DNA of 64,000 nucleotides from Sediminicola sp047612485 (GTDB lineage: Bacteria; Bacteroidota; Bacteroidia; Flavobacteriales; Flavobacteriaceae): positions 8,980 through 72,979 of the forward strand of contig JBLGAT010000004.1 in the NCBI GenBank assembly GCA_047612485.1, read 5' to 3'. Below, one piece after another: positions 37,175 through 47,098 of the stretch. Each line of letters begins with the position of its first letter. The first letter of the stretch is position 1. The notes below the pieces were generated by a model. It saw only the letters and a program-made list of their open reading frames with translations, was not told where the DNA came from and made no database searches. Both the position numbers and the translations under genes were made by a program.

Positions 37175-40100
37175 ATGAACAGGATTTTTGGGCATTTAAT
37201 TTTACTTACAATACTACTATCAGGATGCCAAAAAAAAGAGCTAAAAAGGTTTATAAAATTAGATGCGTCTAAAACTGGCATCGACTTTGTCAATAAGCTT
37301 ACCGAGACACCAGAATTAAATATTCTCAACTATTTATATTTTTACAACGGTGCAGGTATAGCCGCGGCTGATTTTAATAATGATGGCCTAGTTGACCTTT
37401 ATTTTACTGCCAATCAAGGGGAAGACCAATTCTATCTGAATCTCGGTGGAATGAAATTTAAAAATATTACGACCGCTTCACAAATTAAAAACCAAGGCAA
37501 TTGGACCACTGGGGTAACACATGTAGATATCAATAATGATGGTTTGCTCGACATCTATGTATGCAAGGTTGGCGACTATAAAAATATTAGGGGCCAAAAC
37601 CTTCTATACGTAAATCAAGGTATAAATGACCAAGGAATTCCAGTCTTTAAGGAGGATGCTGCCACCTATGGTCTTGATTTTATTGGATTCTCAACCCAAG
37701 CCGCATTTTTTGATTACGACCTTGATGGTGATCTTGACATGTTTCTGATGAACCATTCTGTTCATCCGAATAATACATACGGAAAAGGATCTCAAAGAGA
37801 ATTCCTAAATCCAAGATCAGGTGATCGATTATATAGGAATGAAAATGGCAACTATGTAGACGTTTCAGAGGAAGCCGGGATTTACCAAGGCAGGATAGGT
37901 TACGGACTGGGGTTGGGGATCAGCGATTTAAATAATGACGGATTTCCCGACGTATATGTAGGTAATGATTTTTTTGAAAATGATTACGTGTATATCAACA
38001 ACACCGATGGCACATTTAAAGAACTTATTACCAAAAGTGATTTAAGTTTAGGTCATACCACCCATTATTCCATGGGTAACGACATTGCAGATATTAACAA
38101 CGATGGTCTAACAGATATCTTGTCTTTAGATATGCTTCCCGAAGAGCTGGAAACTTATAAAACTTCTGGCCTGGAATATCCTTATCCAACCTACCAATCC
38201 TATTTAAAAAATGGGTATTCTCCTCAATTCATGCAGAATACTTTGCACCTAAATCTCGGCAATTCTACTTTTAGTGAAATAGGTCATTTGTCAGGGATAT
38301 CCGCCACAGAGTGGTCATGGGGGATTTTACTGGCAGATTTTGACAATGATTCCTTTAAAGACGCCTATATATCAAATGGGATAAAAAGGGCCACTAACGA
38401 TATGGATTTCATCAGTTTCATTGCGAACGAATCCATACAAAAAAGACTGGATAAAGGAATGTCAGCAGCTGACATGGAGTTTATACAAGAAATACCCCAA
38501 AAGAAAGTCGCCAATTATTTTCTTAAAAACAAAGGTGATCTATCATTTCAAGATGTTTCTTCCGACTGGTATACCAAAGACCCTTCCTTTAGCAACGGTT
38601 GCGTTTATGCCGATCTAGATAATGATGGAGATCTCGATATTATAGTGAACAACATAGATGAAGAAGCGTTGGTACTGGAAAACAAAACCCAATCCAATGA
38701 ACAGGCCAATTACTTGGAAATGGTTTTGGAAGGGCAACCGAAAAATAAATTTGCAATTGGCACAAAGCTAATGGCCTATACGCCCAATGGGACCATTTAC
38801 CAAGAAAATTTTGTTACTCGAGGTTATCTTTCCGCCGTTCCCAACAAACAGCATATGGGACTTGGAAATATCAAGAGCATAGATTCCCTTAGAGTCATAT
38901 GGCCCCAGGGTAAAACCGAGGTGCTATATAACGTATTTACAAACAAAACAATTACATTAAAGGAATCGGAAGCAAAGAGGACTTATGACAATGGTGCTTC
39001 CAAGAAGGTCAATTCATATCTTAAGAATACCGAAGGAGCCATCTCTTTTATTCACAAAGATCCTCCAACCTTAGAGTTTAATAGGGATCCACTCATCCCC
39101 TTTGCCAACACCAATGAAGGGCCCGAAATATCGATCGCGGATATCAATAAGGATAACCTTCAGGACATATTTATTGGAGGAGCAAAGGCACAGGCCTCAC
39201 AATTATTTATACAGGATAAGCAAGGTGCTTTTAGCAGTGTACAGGAAGATTTGTTTCTATTGGATGCCTTGAGTGAAGACACCTCTCATGTATTCTTCGA
39301 TGCGAACGGTGATTCCTGGGATGATCTTCTTGTCGTTAGTGGTGGAAACGAGTTTCAAAATGGCCAACGATTAAGTCCTAGGCTTTACATTAACAAGAAG
39401 GGAACATTTATAAAAGACAGTCTACAATTTAAAGACGTGGAGGTGAATGCCTCTAAAGTGAAGGTAAAAGATTTGGACAATGATGGTGACCTGGATGTAT
39501 TGATTTCATCAGATCAAATACCCTTGAAATTTGGTGAATCGGCGCATCAATTCATATTTTTGAATGACGGTAAAGGCTCTTTTCAAACACCTAAATCTGA
39601 TATTTTTAAAAGTTTTACAGAACTATCGAATGTGAAACATTTTATTTGGGCCGATGTTGATAACGACGGACATGAAGACCTAATTAGCGCAGGCTATTGG
39701 GAACCTATTACCATATTGAAAAATGTAAATGGAAGATTTGCTCCATTAAATTCAACTGGCCTGGAAAAAACCCACGGATGGTGGAACATTGTTGTAGCCG
39801 AGGACTTTGACAAGGATGGAGACATTGACATTGTTGCAGGCAATTGGGGATTAAACAGTAGGTTAAGCGCTTCTATAGAAAAACCACTAACGTTATACAG
39901 GTCTGATTTTGACGGAAACGGATCTATTGAGCCATTGGTCACCTATTATGAAGGGAATACAGAAACACCATTCGCATCTAAAGATGAATTAGCCAAACAA
40001 ATGCCATTTTTAAACAAGGAATATTTGTCGTATAGAAAATTTGCTAAAGCTAGTTTAACAGACCTATTTACCAAACAAAAATTACTTAATGCTAATAAAA

Positions 40101-40480
40101 AGCAAATCTTTGAATTGAACAGTATGTATTTTGAGAATGATGGCAAAGGACATTTTACACCTAAGGCCTTACCATTGATAGTTCAGGCATCTACTACCCA
40201 TGACATATTAATAGACGATCTGAACATGGATGGTTATAAGGACATGTTATTCGTAGGGAATACCTTTGAAATTAGCACCCAATTGGGTAGGTTGGATGCA
40301 TCACATGGCCTAATTTTGATGAATGATAAAAATGGAGGTTTTTATTGGGCCCGTAATCAAGATTTTGATATTTCGGGTCCCGCTAGAAATATACAAAAGA
40401 TAACTATAAATAATAGGGAACATTATATTGTTGGAATGAACAATGCGTCTCCTGTATTCTTGATCAAAAATAGGAAGTAA
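37175..40480 (+). CDS. Twin-propeller lipoprotein 1 (FG-GAP/VCBS repeats with ASPIC/UnbV domain)
   Basis: 1101 residues. The lipobox is LLSGC (Cys18). Fourteen DxDxDGxxD-type calcium motifs are visible: seven before the central domain (first DFNNDGLVDLY at 66-76, last DLDNDGDLDII) and seven after it (DINKDNLQDIF to DLNMDGYKDML). The central ASPIC/UnbV (CRTAC) domain covers about 505-600 and contains SLRVIWPQGKTE. Two seven-bladed calcium-binding propellers are therefore expected. A further conserved stretch includes DFDGNGSIEPLVTYYEG between motifs 12 and 14. No catalytic residues are recognisable. It is the first of three tandem paralogues, 5 bases before the next. Confidence 0.85.
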   Translation: MNRIFGHLILLTILLSGCQKKELKRFIKLDASKTGIDFVNKLTETPELNILNYLYFYNGAGIAAADFNNDGLVDLYFTANQGEDQFYLNLGGMKFKNITTASQIKNQGNWTTGVTHVDINNDGLLDIYVCKVGDYKNIRGQNLLYVNQGINDQGIPVFKEDAATYGLDFIGFSTQAAFFDYDLDGDLDMFLMNHSVHPNNTYGKGSQREFLNPRSGDRLYRNENGNYVDVSEEAGIYQGRIGYGLGLGISDLNNDGFPDVYVGNDFFENDYVYINNTDGTFKELITKSDLSLGHTTHYSMGNDIADINNDGLTDILSLDMLPEELETYKTSGLEYPYPTYQSYLKNGYSPQFMQNTLHLNLGNSTFSEIGHLSGISATEWSWGILLADFDNDSFKDAYISNGIKRATNDMDFISFIANESIQKRLDKGMSAADMEFIQEIPQKKVANYFLKNKGDLSFQDVSSDWYTKDPSFSNGCVYADLDNDGDLDIIVNNIDEEALVLENKTQSNEQANYLEMVLEGQPKNKFAIGTKLMAYTPNGTIYQENFVTRGYLSAVPNKQHMGLGNIKSIDSLRVIWPQGKTEVLYNVFTNKTITLKESEAKRTYDNGASKKVNSYLKNTEGAISFIHKDPPTLEFNRDPLIPFANTNEGPEISIADINKDNLQDIFIGGAKAQASQLFIQDKQGAFSSVQEDLFLLDALSEDTSHVFFDANGDSWDDLLVVSGGNEFQNGQRLSPRLYINKKGTFIKDSLQFKDVEVNASKVKVKDLDNDGDLDVLISSDQIPLKFGESAHQFIFLNDGKGSFQTPKSDIFKSFTELSNVKHFIWADVDNDGHEDLISAGYWEPITILKNVNGRFAPLNSTGLEKTHGWWNIVVAEDFDKDGDIDIVAGNWGLNSRLSASIEKPLTLYRSDFDGNGSIEPLVTYYEGNTETPFASKDELAKQMPFLNKEYLSYRKFAKASLTDLFTKQKLLNANKKQIFELNSMYFENDGKGHFTPKALPLIVQASTTHDILIDDLNMDGYKDMLFVGNTFEISTQLGRLDASHGLILMNDKNGGFYWARNQDFDISGPARNIQKITINNREHYIVGMNNASPVFLIKNRK

Positions 40481-40485
40481 ACTAT

Positions 40486-43400
40486 ATGAAAAGAAGTAAA
40501 AACTTTATACTGGCCATCCTAATCGTAACATTAGGGATTTCTTTAAGTTGCACCTCCAAAAAGGAAAACAAGGCAAAGGATGCCATTAAGGCCCCTACTC
40601 TATTTACACTTCTCCCTCCTGAAAAAACAGGGATTGATTTTATAAACCTTATTGAAAACAAAAAGAATTTCAATATTTTCAAATACCGTAACTTTTATAA
40701 TGGTGGCGGTGTAGCTATTGGGGATGTCAACAACGATGGTTTGGCAGATATTTATATGACTGCCAATATGGGAGCCAACAAACTATACCTCAATAAAGGA
40801 AATATGACGTTCGAGGACATTTCCGCTTCTGCAGGGGTAGAAGGAAGCAAGCCCTGGTCTACTGGAGTAGTCATGGTAGATATAAATCAAGATGGACTTC
40901 TGGATATATACGTTAGTAATGCCGGCAACATGGAAGGGAACAACCATGATAATGATCTGTACATCAATAATGGGGATCTAACCTTCACGGAAAAAGCTGG
41001 AGAATACAACCTGGCAAAAACAGGATTTTCAACACACGCCTCATTTTTTGACTATGACAAGGATGGCGACCTTGATGCCTATATCCTAAATAACAGTAAT
41101 ATCCCTGTTAGCAGTTTGGGTTATGCAGAACAACGAGATGTGAGAGCCCAGGATTGGGAAGGGGTGCCAGATATATTTAAAGGAGTAGGAGATATGCTCT
41201 TGCGCAATGATAATGGCGTTTTTGTGGACGTAAGTGAAAAAGCGGGTATATACGGCAGCCTAATCGGGTTTGGGTTAGGAGTTATGATTACCGATTTAAA
41301 CAAAGACCTTTATCCCGATATCTATGTGTCCAACGACTTTTATGAGCGGGACTACCTATACATTAATAACCAAGACGGTACCTTTACTGAAGATATAGAA
41401 GGATGGACTTCCCACCTATCCCTCTCTGCAATGGGGGTGGATATGGCTGACATTAATAATGACGGAAATGTAGAGATATTTATAACGGACATGTTGCCTG
41501 AAGCGGATGAGCGTGTAAAATCGGTCATGGAATTTGATGGGTATGACGTATTTAAGCTTAAACAGGAAAAGGATTTCTACCAACAGTACATTCAAAATAC
41601 CCTACAACTCAACAATGGGAACGGTTCATTTTCAGAAATTGCTTATTTCAGTGGTGTGGATGCAACGGATTGGAGCTGGGCTGGTTTGCTTTTCGATATG
41701 GACAATGACGGTTTTAGGGATATTTTTATAACCAACGGAATCAACCACGACCTTACAGATCTGGATTTTGTTGACTTCTTTGCCAATGAGATCATTCAAA
41801 AAATGGCGCTTACGGGGAGAAAGGAGTCCATAGACTCCATAATCAGTAAAATGCCCATAAAACCACAGCCTAATTTCGCATACAAAAACAATAAAGACCT
41901 CACATTCTCCAACGCCAATAAAGAATGGGGCTTTGAAATTCCCAGTATGTCCAATGGTGCAGCCTATGGTGACCTGGACAATGATGGCGACTTGGACCTG
42001 GTGGTGAACAATGTAAATATGCAAGCCTTTGTTTATGAAAATAAGGCCGATTCATTAACTGACAACCACTATATAAAACTTAAGTTCAAAGGGCCGGACA
42101 GTAACAAATTTGGAGTAGGCACCTCGGTGACCTTATACCATGCCGGCAATACTGTCTATCAAGAATTAATCCCTTCCAGAGGATTTCAATCTTCCATGGA
42201 TTACACTATGACGATTGGCTTGGGAAGATCAAAAACAATAGACTCCCTCAGAGTTATATGGCCCGACGATATGACTCAAAAAATGGAAAACATTACTGCC
42301 GACCAAGCCATTACTTTTGAGCATAAACAGGCAATAACTCGATTTAAGGTTGTTAAACCCAAAGCAATAAAACCTATGCTACAGGAAATTAACAACAGCT
42401 CCCTTATAGCACACAAAGAGAACACTTATAACGATTTTGTTTATGAAGGATTAATTTTTAAGCTCTTGTCACAGGAAGGCCCAGCATTGGCTATCGGTGA
42501 TATTAATGGCGATGGCAATGAGGATATCTTTATGGGCGGAGCCAAAGGGCAAGGTGCAAGCATTTATATCCATTCCGGTAACGGTAAAATAAGCCCAATA
42601 GGTCAAAAAGTTTTTCAGGAAGATGCCGAATATGAAGATACCGCTGCCGCCTTTCTAGATGTCGATGGCGACAAGGATTTGGATCTTTTGGTAGGATCAG
42701 GAGGCAATCAAGTGGGAGAGGAAATGACATATCGTAATCGCTTATATCTCAACAATGGAAAAGGGATTTTTCAACGGTCCAAGGAATTTCTTCCATCCAC
42801 GTTCAAGAACATTTCCACCATTGCCCCAAGTGATTTTGATGGCGATGGCGACATGGATGTGTTCATAGGATCAAGGAGTGTGGTGGGGACCTATGGTGCA
42901 AACCCAGATCATTTACTACTTGAGAACAATGGGGATGGCACTTTTAAGAATTCAACAGAGCGCGTTGCCTATGACCTCAAAGATGCAGGAATGGTGACCA
43001 ATGCAGTTTGGGCCGATATGGACGGAGACAAGAAGGAAGACCTTGTAACAGTATCGGAATGGGGTACGCCCAAAATATATAGAAATTCGGGAAGGCATTT
43101 GTCAAAAATACCTACTGCCTTGGATAGTCTTGATGGACTATGGAATGTTGTAGAAGTAGCTGATTTGGATAACGATGGTGATAATGATCTGGTTCTGGGC
43201 AATCAGGGCACAAATATTCATTATAGGCCTTCACCCAATAATCCAATGAAAATGTGGGTCAATGATTTCGATGGCAATGGCACCATAGAGCAGATTGTAA
43301 CCTTGCAGGAAAATGGAAAGGATTATCCATTACATCAGAAAAAAGAATTGACCAACCAAATGGTTTCCCTGAAGAAAAAAAACCTAAAAGCTTCTGAATA

Positions 43401-43845
43401 CGCCAAGAAGACCATTGATGAATTATTTTCAAAAGAAATAATCAACAACTCCATAATGAAACGATCAGCTATTGCCGAATCGGTCATTGCAATCAATGAA
43501 GGGGGAGGGAAGTTTACAATTAAAGTACTTCCCACAAGAGTACAGCTGTCCTGTGTATGTGGTATTTCCTGTGCAGACATCAACCAAGACGGATACCTGG
43601 ATCTTATTATGGGAGGAAATAATTTTGAATTTAAACCACAATATTCAAGGCAAGATGCCAATTATGGCAATGTATTATTAGGTAATAAGGATTTGAATTA
43701 CACTTGGCAAGATTATAACAAAAGTGGTTTTTTCATAAGGGAAGAAATTAAACACCTAAAACAATTTAAGGACCGCAATGGCAAGACCTTTTTAATTGCG
43801 GCATTAAACAATTCACAACCCAAGATATACCTGTTAAATGAATAA
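40486..43845 (+). CDS. Twin-propeller lipoprotein 2 (FG-GAP/VCBS repeats with ASPIC/UnbV domain)
   Basis: 1119 residues, a clear paralogue of its neighbours: after the lipobox SLSC (Cys22) comes EKTGIDFINLIE and FYNGGGVAIGDVNNDG. It has 7 + 7 calcium motifs, from DVNNDGLADIY to DINQDGYLDLI, around an ASPIC/UnbV domain with SLRVIWPDDMTQ. Motif 4 (DLNKDLYPDIY) and motif 5 (DINNDGNVEIF) are degenerate. Before the last motif it has a unique Cys trio (LSCVCGISCAD, about 1022-1030), absent from the other two; this might bind metal or form a disulfide. It overlaps the next gene by 8 bases. Confidence 0.85.
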   Translation: MKRSKNFILAILIVTLGISLSCTSKKENKAKDAIKAPTLFTLLPPEKTGIDFINLIENKKNFNIFKYRNFYNGGGVAIGDVNNDGLADIYMTANMGANKLYLNKGNMTFEDISASAGVEGSKPWSTGVVMVDINQDGLLDIYVSNAGNMEGNNHDNDLYINNGDLTFTEKAGEYNLAKTGFSTHASFFDYDKDGDLDAYILNNSNIPVSSLGYAEQRDVRAQDWEGVPDIFKGVGDMLLRNDNGVFVDVSEKAGIYGSLIGFGLGVMITDLNKDLYPDIYVSNDFYERDYLYINNQDGTFTEDIEGWTSHLSLSAMGVDMADINNDGNVEIFITDMLPEADERVKSVMEFDGYDVFKLKQEKDFYQQYIQNTLQLNNGNGSFSEIAYFSGVDATDWSWAGLLFDMDNDGFRDIFITNGINHDLTDLDFVDFFANEIIQKMALTGRKESIDSIISKMPIKPQPNFAYKNNKDLTFSNANKEWGFEIPSMSNGAAYGDLDNDGDLDLVVNNVNMQAFVYENKADSLTDNHYIKLKFKGPDSNKFGVGTSVTLYHAGNTVYQELIPSRGFQSSMDYTMTIGLGRSKTIDSLRVIWPDDMTQKMENITADQAITFEHKQAITRFKVVKPKAIKPMLQEINNSSLIAHKENTYNDFVYEGLIFKLLSQEGPALAIGDINGDGNEDIFMGGAKGQGASIYIHSGNGKISPIGQKVFQEDAEYEDTAAAFLDVDGDKDLDLLVGSGGNQVGEEMTYRNRLYLNNGKGIFQRSKEFLPSTFKNISTIAPSDFDGDGDMDVFIGSRSVVGTYGANPDHLLLENNGDGTFKNSTERVAYDLKDAGMVTNAVWADMDGDKKEDLVTVSEWGTPKIYRNSGRHLSKIPTALDSLDGLWNVVEVADLDNDGDNDLVLGNQGTNIHYRPSPNNPMKMWVNDFDGNGTIEQIVTLQENGKDYPLHQKKELTNQMVSLKKKNLKASEYAKKTIDELFSKEIINNSIMKRSAIAESVIAINEGGGKFTIKVLPTRVQLSCVCGISCADINQDGYLDLIMGGNNFEFKPQYSRQDANYGNVLLGNKDLNYTWQDYNKSGFFIREEIKHLKQFKDRNGKTFLIAALNNSQPKIYLLNE

Positions 43846-46800
43846 GAATATTGTCCTTGCCTTTTTTATAATATTGCTAATAGGATGTGGCAAAAAAGAG
43901 GGTGGGTTATTTATGAACCCCACGCCTGAAAAAACTGGTATTACCTTTCATAATACCCTGACCGAAACCAATGATCTGAATATTTTGGACTACCTCTATT
44001 TTTACAATGGAGGTGGGGTTGCCATCGGAGATATCAACGGAGACAATCTTCCAGATATTTATCTTTCTGGAAACCAGGTCAAGAATAAGCTCTATCTCAA
44101 CAAAGGCAATCTTATCTTTGAAGACATCACGGATAAAGCGGGGGTAGCTGGATTAAGCACCTGGAATACTGGTGCGGTTATGGGGGATATAAATGGGGAC
44201 GGTCTTCTTGATATTTATGTTTCTGCTGTAGTTGGAATAAACGGCTTTAACGGACACAATGAGCTATTTATCAATAATGGAGATGAAACATTCACGGAAA
44301 GTGCTGCTAAATATGGGCTAGATTTTGAAACATTCAGCTCCAATGCTGCCTTTTTAGATTATGACTTGGATGGAGACCTAGACATGTACCTACTTAATCA
44401 TGCCGTTCACACCCAGAAATCATTTGGGAAATCTGATCTTCGTTTTGAACGAGACGAGCAAACCGGGGACAGACTGCTTAGAAATGATGGAGAAACATTT
44501 GTAGATGTAAGTGAAGAAGCTGGCATCTTCGGCGGTATCAATGGTTATGGACTTGGTGTTGCCATCAGTGATTTTAATCAAGATGGTTTTCCTGATATTT
44601 ATGTGGGGAACGACTTTCACGAAGACGACTACTACTATCTCAATAACGGAGATGGGACTTTTAAAGAAAGTTTGAAGGAATATTTTGGTCAGACCACACG
44701 CTTTTCTATGGGTAGTGACGTCAGTGATATCAATCATGACGGTTGGCCCGATATCCTAACCTTAGACATGCTACCAGAAGATGAAACCGTACTTAAATCT
44801 TCTGAAGGGGACGATGACATTCAAATACAAAAGCTAAGAATAGAACAGTATGGGTACCATTATCAATTTACCCGTAACATGCTTCATATCAATCAGCAGG
44901 GCGGTAATTTTGTGGAAACAGCCCTTCTAAGCGGTATTGCTGCCACTGATTGGAGTTGGAGTTCCCTATTTGCCGACTATAACCAAGACGGGGAGCAAGA
45001 TATTTTTATTTCGAATGGCATCCCAAAACGACCAAATGATTTGGATTTTATCAATTTTGCCTCCAACGACCAAATCAAAATGAAAATTGACAATACGAAA
45101 TTGGTAGATCAGCAGGCCCTAGACATGATGCCCTCTGGAAATATTCCCAACTATGTGTTTGAAGGAGGTAAAAACTTGCAATTCATTGACAGATCCAAAG
45201 ATTGGATTATGCAGGACACCCTCATTTCAGGTGCTACGGCCATGGGTGATTTGGATAATGATGGGGACATGGATATTGTCACCAATAACATCAACCACAC
45301 CGCAACCTTATATATAAATAAAACCAATGAAAAGGCGAATTATCTAAAGGTCAAATTAAAATTCCCTGGGAAAAACCCATATGCTATTGGTGCAAAAATA
45401 CTCTCATATCATAAGGGAATTCTTCAATACAAGGAAATGTATACCGTAAGGGGTTTTCAGTCCTCCTCAGAACCCCTTATCCATTTCGGATATGGCAAGG
45501 AAGTCAAGATTGATTCGCTTCGAATTATTTGGCCCGATAGGACCACTCAGCTATTAAAGGATGTAGCGGCAAACCAAACCCTAGTTATAAAACCAGAAAA
45601 TAAAACTACCGTAACCTACCCTCTCTTTACGAAACCAAAAAAAGAAATTTTCAAAAAAGTGGAAGGCAATCTGGGTATCGATTTTGTCCACAAGGAAGAT
45701 GCCTATTTTGATTTCAATAGACAGAAATTGATCCCCTATGAGTTCTCTGACAGGGGACCAGCAGTGGCCATAGGTGACATAAATAATGACGGAAGCCAAG
45801 ATGTTTTCTTAGGAGGTTCCAAGTTCATCCCTTCCAAGATCTATACTCAGTATTCAGAAGGATTTAGGGAAAATATTATACTAGAAATCAAAAAAGACTC
45901 CATTAAAGAAGATGTGGAAGCAGTTATTAAAGATTTTAATGGTGATGGAAAAAACGATCTTTTTATTGGTTCGGGAGGTGCCGATTTTTTCAATCAAATG
46001 ACGCCGCTATCCGATAGCTATTACGTTCAAAAAGATTCAACTTTCATTTCAGGAAAACTCGCTGCCACTTTTCAAAATGCCTCTGTATTAGCTTCGGCAG
46101 ACTTTGATTCGGATGGGGATATAGACCTCTTTGTAGGAAATCAAATGATCACCAATGATTTTGGCAAGATTCCCCAATCCTATCTTCTTGAGAACAAGAA
46201 AGGGGCTTTTGAAATTGTAGAAAACAAGTCCTTGTTGAATATTGGTATGGTTACCGATGCCATTTGGAACGATTACAATGGTGACGGCAGTCTGGACCTA
46301 ATTATAGTTGGAGAATGGATGTCTCCAGTGTTTTTCAAAAATAAGAACGGTAAGTTGGAGAAAGATGATTTGGATACAACCGTGCACAAAGGTCTTTGGC
46401 AAAGCATTATCCCTTTTGATATTGATAATGATGGCGATACAGATTACCTGCTTGGCAATTGGGGTTTAAATTCCAAATTTAAAGCCTCCCAAAAAGCACC
46501 CATGAAAATGTATTATGCCGATTTTGATGCTAACGGGAGTACTGAAACCATAGTGACCATTGAAAAGAATGGGGAAAATTATCCCATTGAAGGTCTAAAA
46601 GGCCTTTCCGAACAATTGGTAAGTCTTAGAAAGAAATTTACAGCCTATAAAGATTTTGCTGGAAAGCCCATAGAAGGGATACTTTCAGAAGAAGAACTGG
46701 ATAAAGCAAAACTATTTGAAGTAAGCGAATTACGTTCGGGATACCTTGAGAACAATGACGGAGAATTCAAATTTGTCCCTTTCTCCGTTGACCTACAAGT

Positions 46801-47098
46801 GGCTCCCATTATGACTTTTCTAAAATATGACTTTGATGGCGACGGAAAGGAAGAAATCCTTGCTGCAGGTAATTATTTTGGAGTAAAACCATATCACGGT
46901 CGATTAGGATCTTTCGCCGGCGCTATTATTAAAGGTAAAAATGACGTAATTTTGGGTGATGATATTGGATTGGATTTTTCACAAAAATCTATCCGACATC
47001 TTAATATTATAAACTTTAACAACCACCCTTATTTAATAGCTACTTTCAATAATGAATCAGTCCAAGTATATCAATTGATAAAGAAAATTGACAAATGA
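43838..47098 (+). CDS. Twin-propeller lipoprotein 3 (FG-GAP/VCBS repeats with ASPIC/UnbV domain)
   Basis: 1086 residues, lipobox LLIGC (Cys17). The start EKTGITFHNTLTETNDLNIL nearly matches paralogue 1. Again 7 + 7 calcium motifs are present (DINGDNLPDIY to DFDGDGKEEIL) around the ASPIC/UnbV domain (SLRIIWPDRTTQ). The conserved block between motifs 12 and 14 is DFDANGSTETIVTIEKNGE. It overlaps the preceding gene by 8 bases and the haloperoxidase-like gene by 4, so the four proteins are translated as a coupled set. Confidence 0.85.
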   Translation: MNKNIVLAFFIILLIGCGKKEGGLFMNPTPEKTGITFHNTLTETNDLNILDYLYFYNGGGVAIGDINGDNLPDIYLSGNQVKNKLYLNKGNLIFEDITDKAGVAGLSTWNTGAVMGDINGDGLLDIYVSAVVGINGFNGHNELFINNGDETFTESAAKYGLDFETFSSNAAFLDYDLDGDLDMYLLNHAVHTQKSFGKSDLRFERDEQTGDRLLRNDGETFVDVSEEAGIFGGINGYGLGVAISDFNQDGFPDIYVGNDFHEDDYYYLNNGDGTFKESLKEYFGQTTRFSMGSDVSDINHDGWPDILTLDMLPEDETVLKSSEGDDDIQIQKLRIEQYGYHYQFTRNMLHINQQGGNFVETALLSGIAATDWSWSSLFADYNQDGEQDIFISNGIPKRPNDLDFINFASNDQIKMKIDNTKLVDQQALDMMPSGNIPNYVFEGGKNLQFIDRSKDWIMQDTLISGATAMGDLDNDGDMDIVTNNINHTATLYINKTNEKANYLKVKLKFPGKNPYAIGAKILSYHKGILQYKEMYTVRGFQSSSEPLIHFGYGKEVKIDSLRIIWPDRTTQLLKDVAANQTLVIKPENKTTVTYPLFTKPKKEIFKKVEGNLGIDFVHKEDAYFDFNRQKLIPYEFSDRGPAVAIGDINNDGSQDVFLGGSKFIPSKIYTQYSEGFRENIILEIKKDSIKEDVEAVIKDFNGDGKNDLFIGSGGADFFNQMTPLSDSYYVQKDSTFISGKLAATFQNASVLASADFDSDGDIDLFVGNQMITNDFGKIPQSYLLENKKGAFEIVENKSLLNIGMVTDAIWNDYNGDGSLDLIIVGEWMSPVFFKNKNGKLEKDDLDTTVHKGLWQSIIPFDIDNDGDTDYLLGNWGLNSKFKASQKAPMKMYYADFDANGSTETIVTIEKNGENYPIEGLKGLSEQLVSLRKKFTAYKDFAGKPIEGILSEEELDKAKLFEVSELRSGYLENNDGEFKFVPFSVDLQVAPIMTFLKYDFDGDGKEEILAAGNYFGVKPYHGRLGSFAGAIIKGKNDVILGDDIGLDFSQKSIRHLNIINFNNHPYLIATFNNESVQVYQLIKKIDK

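Noticed and set aside
37175..47098. Integrin- or toxin-like reading of the VCBS proteins
   Set aside because: Motifs match FG-GAP/VCBS calcium loops with an ASPIC/UnbV domain and lipobox; no toxin or secretion C-terminal domain is visible.
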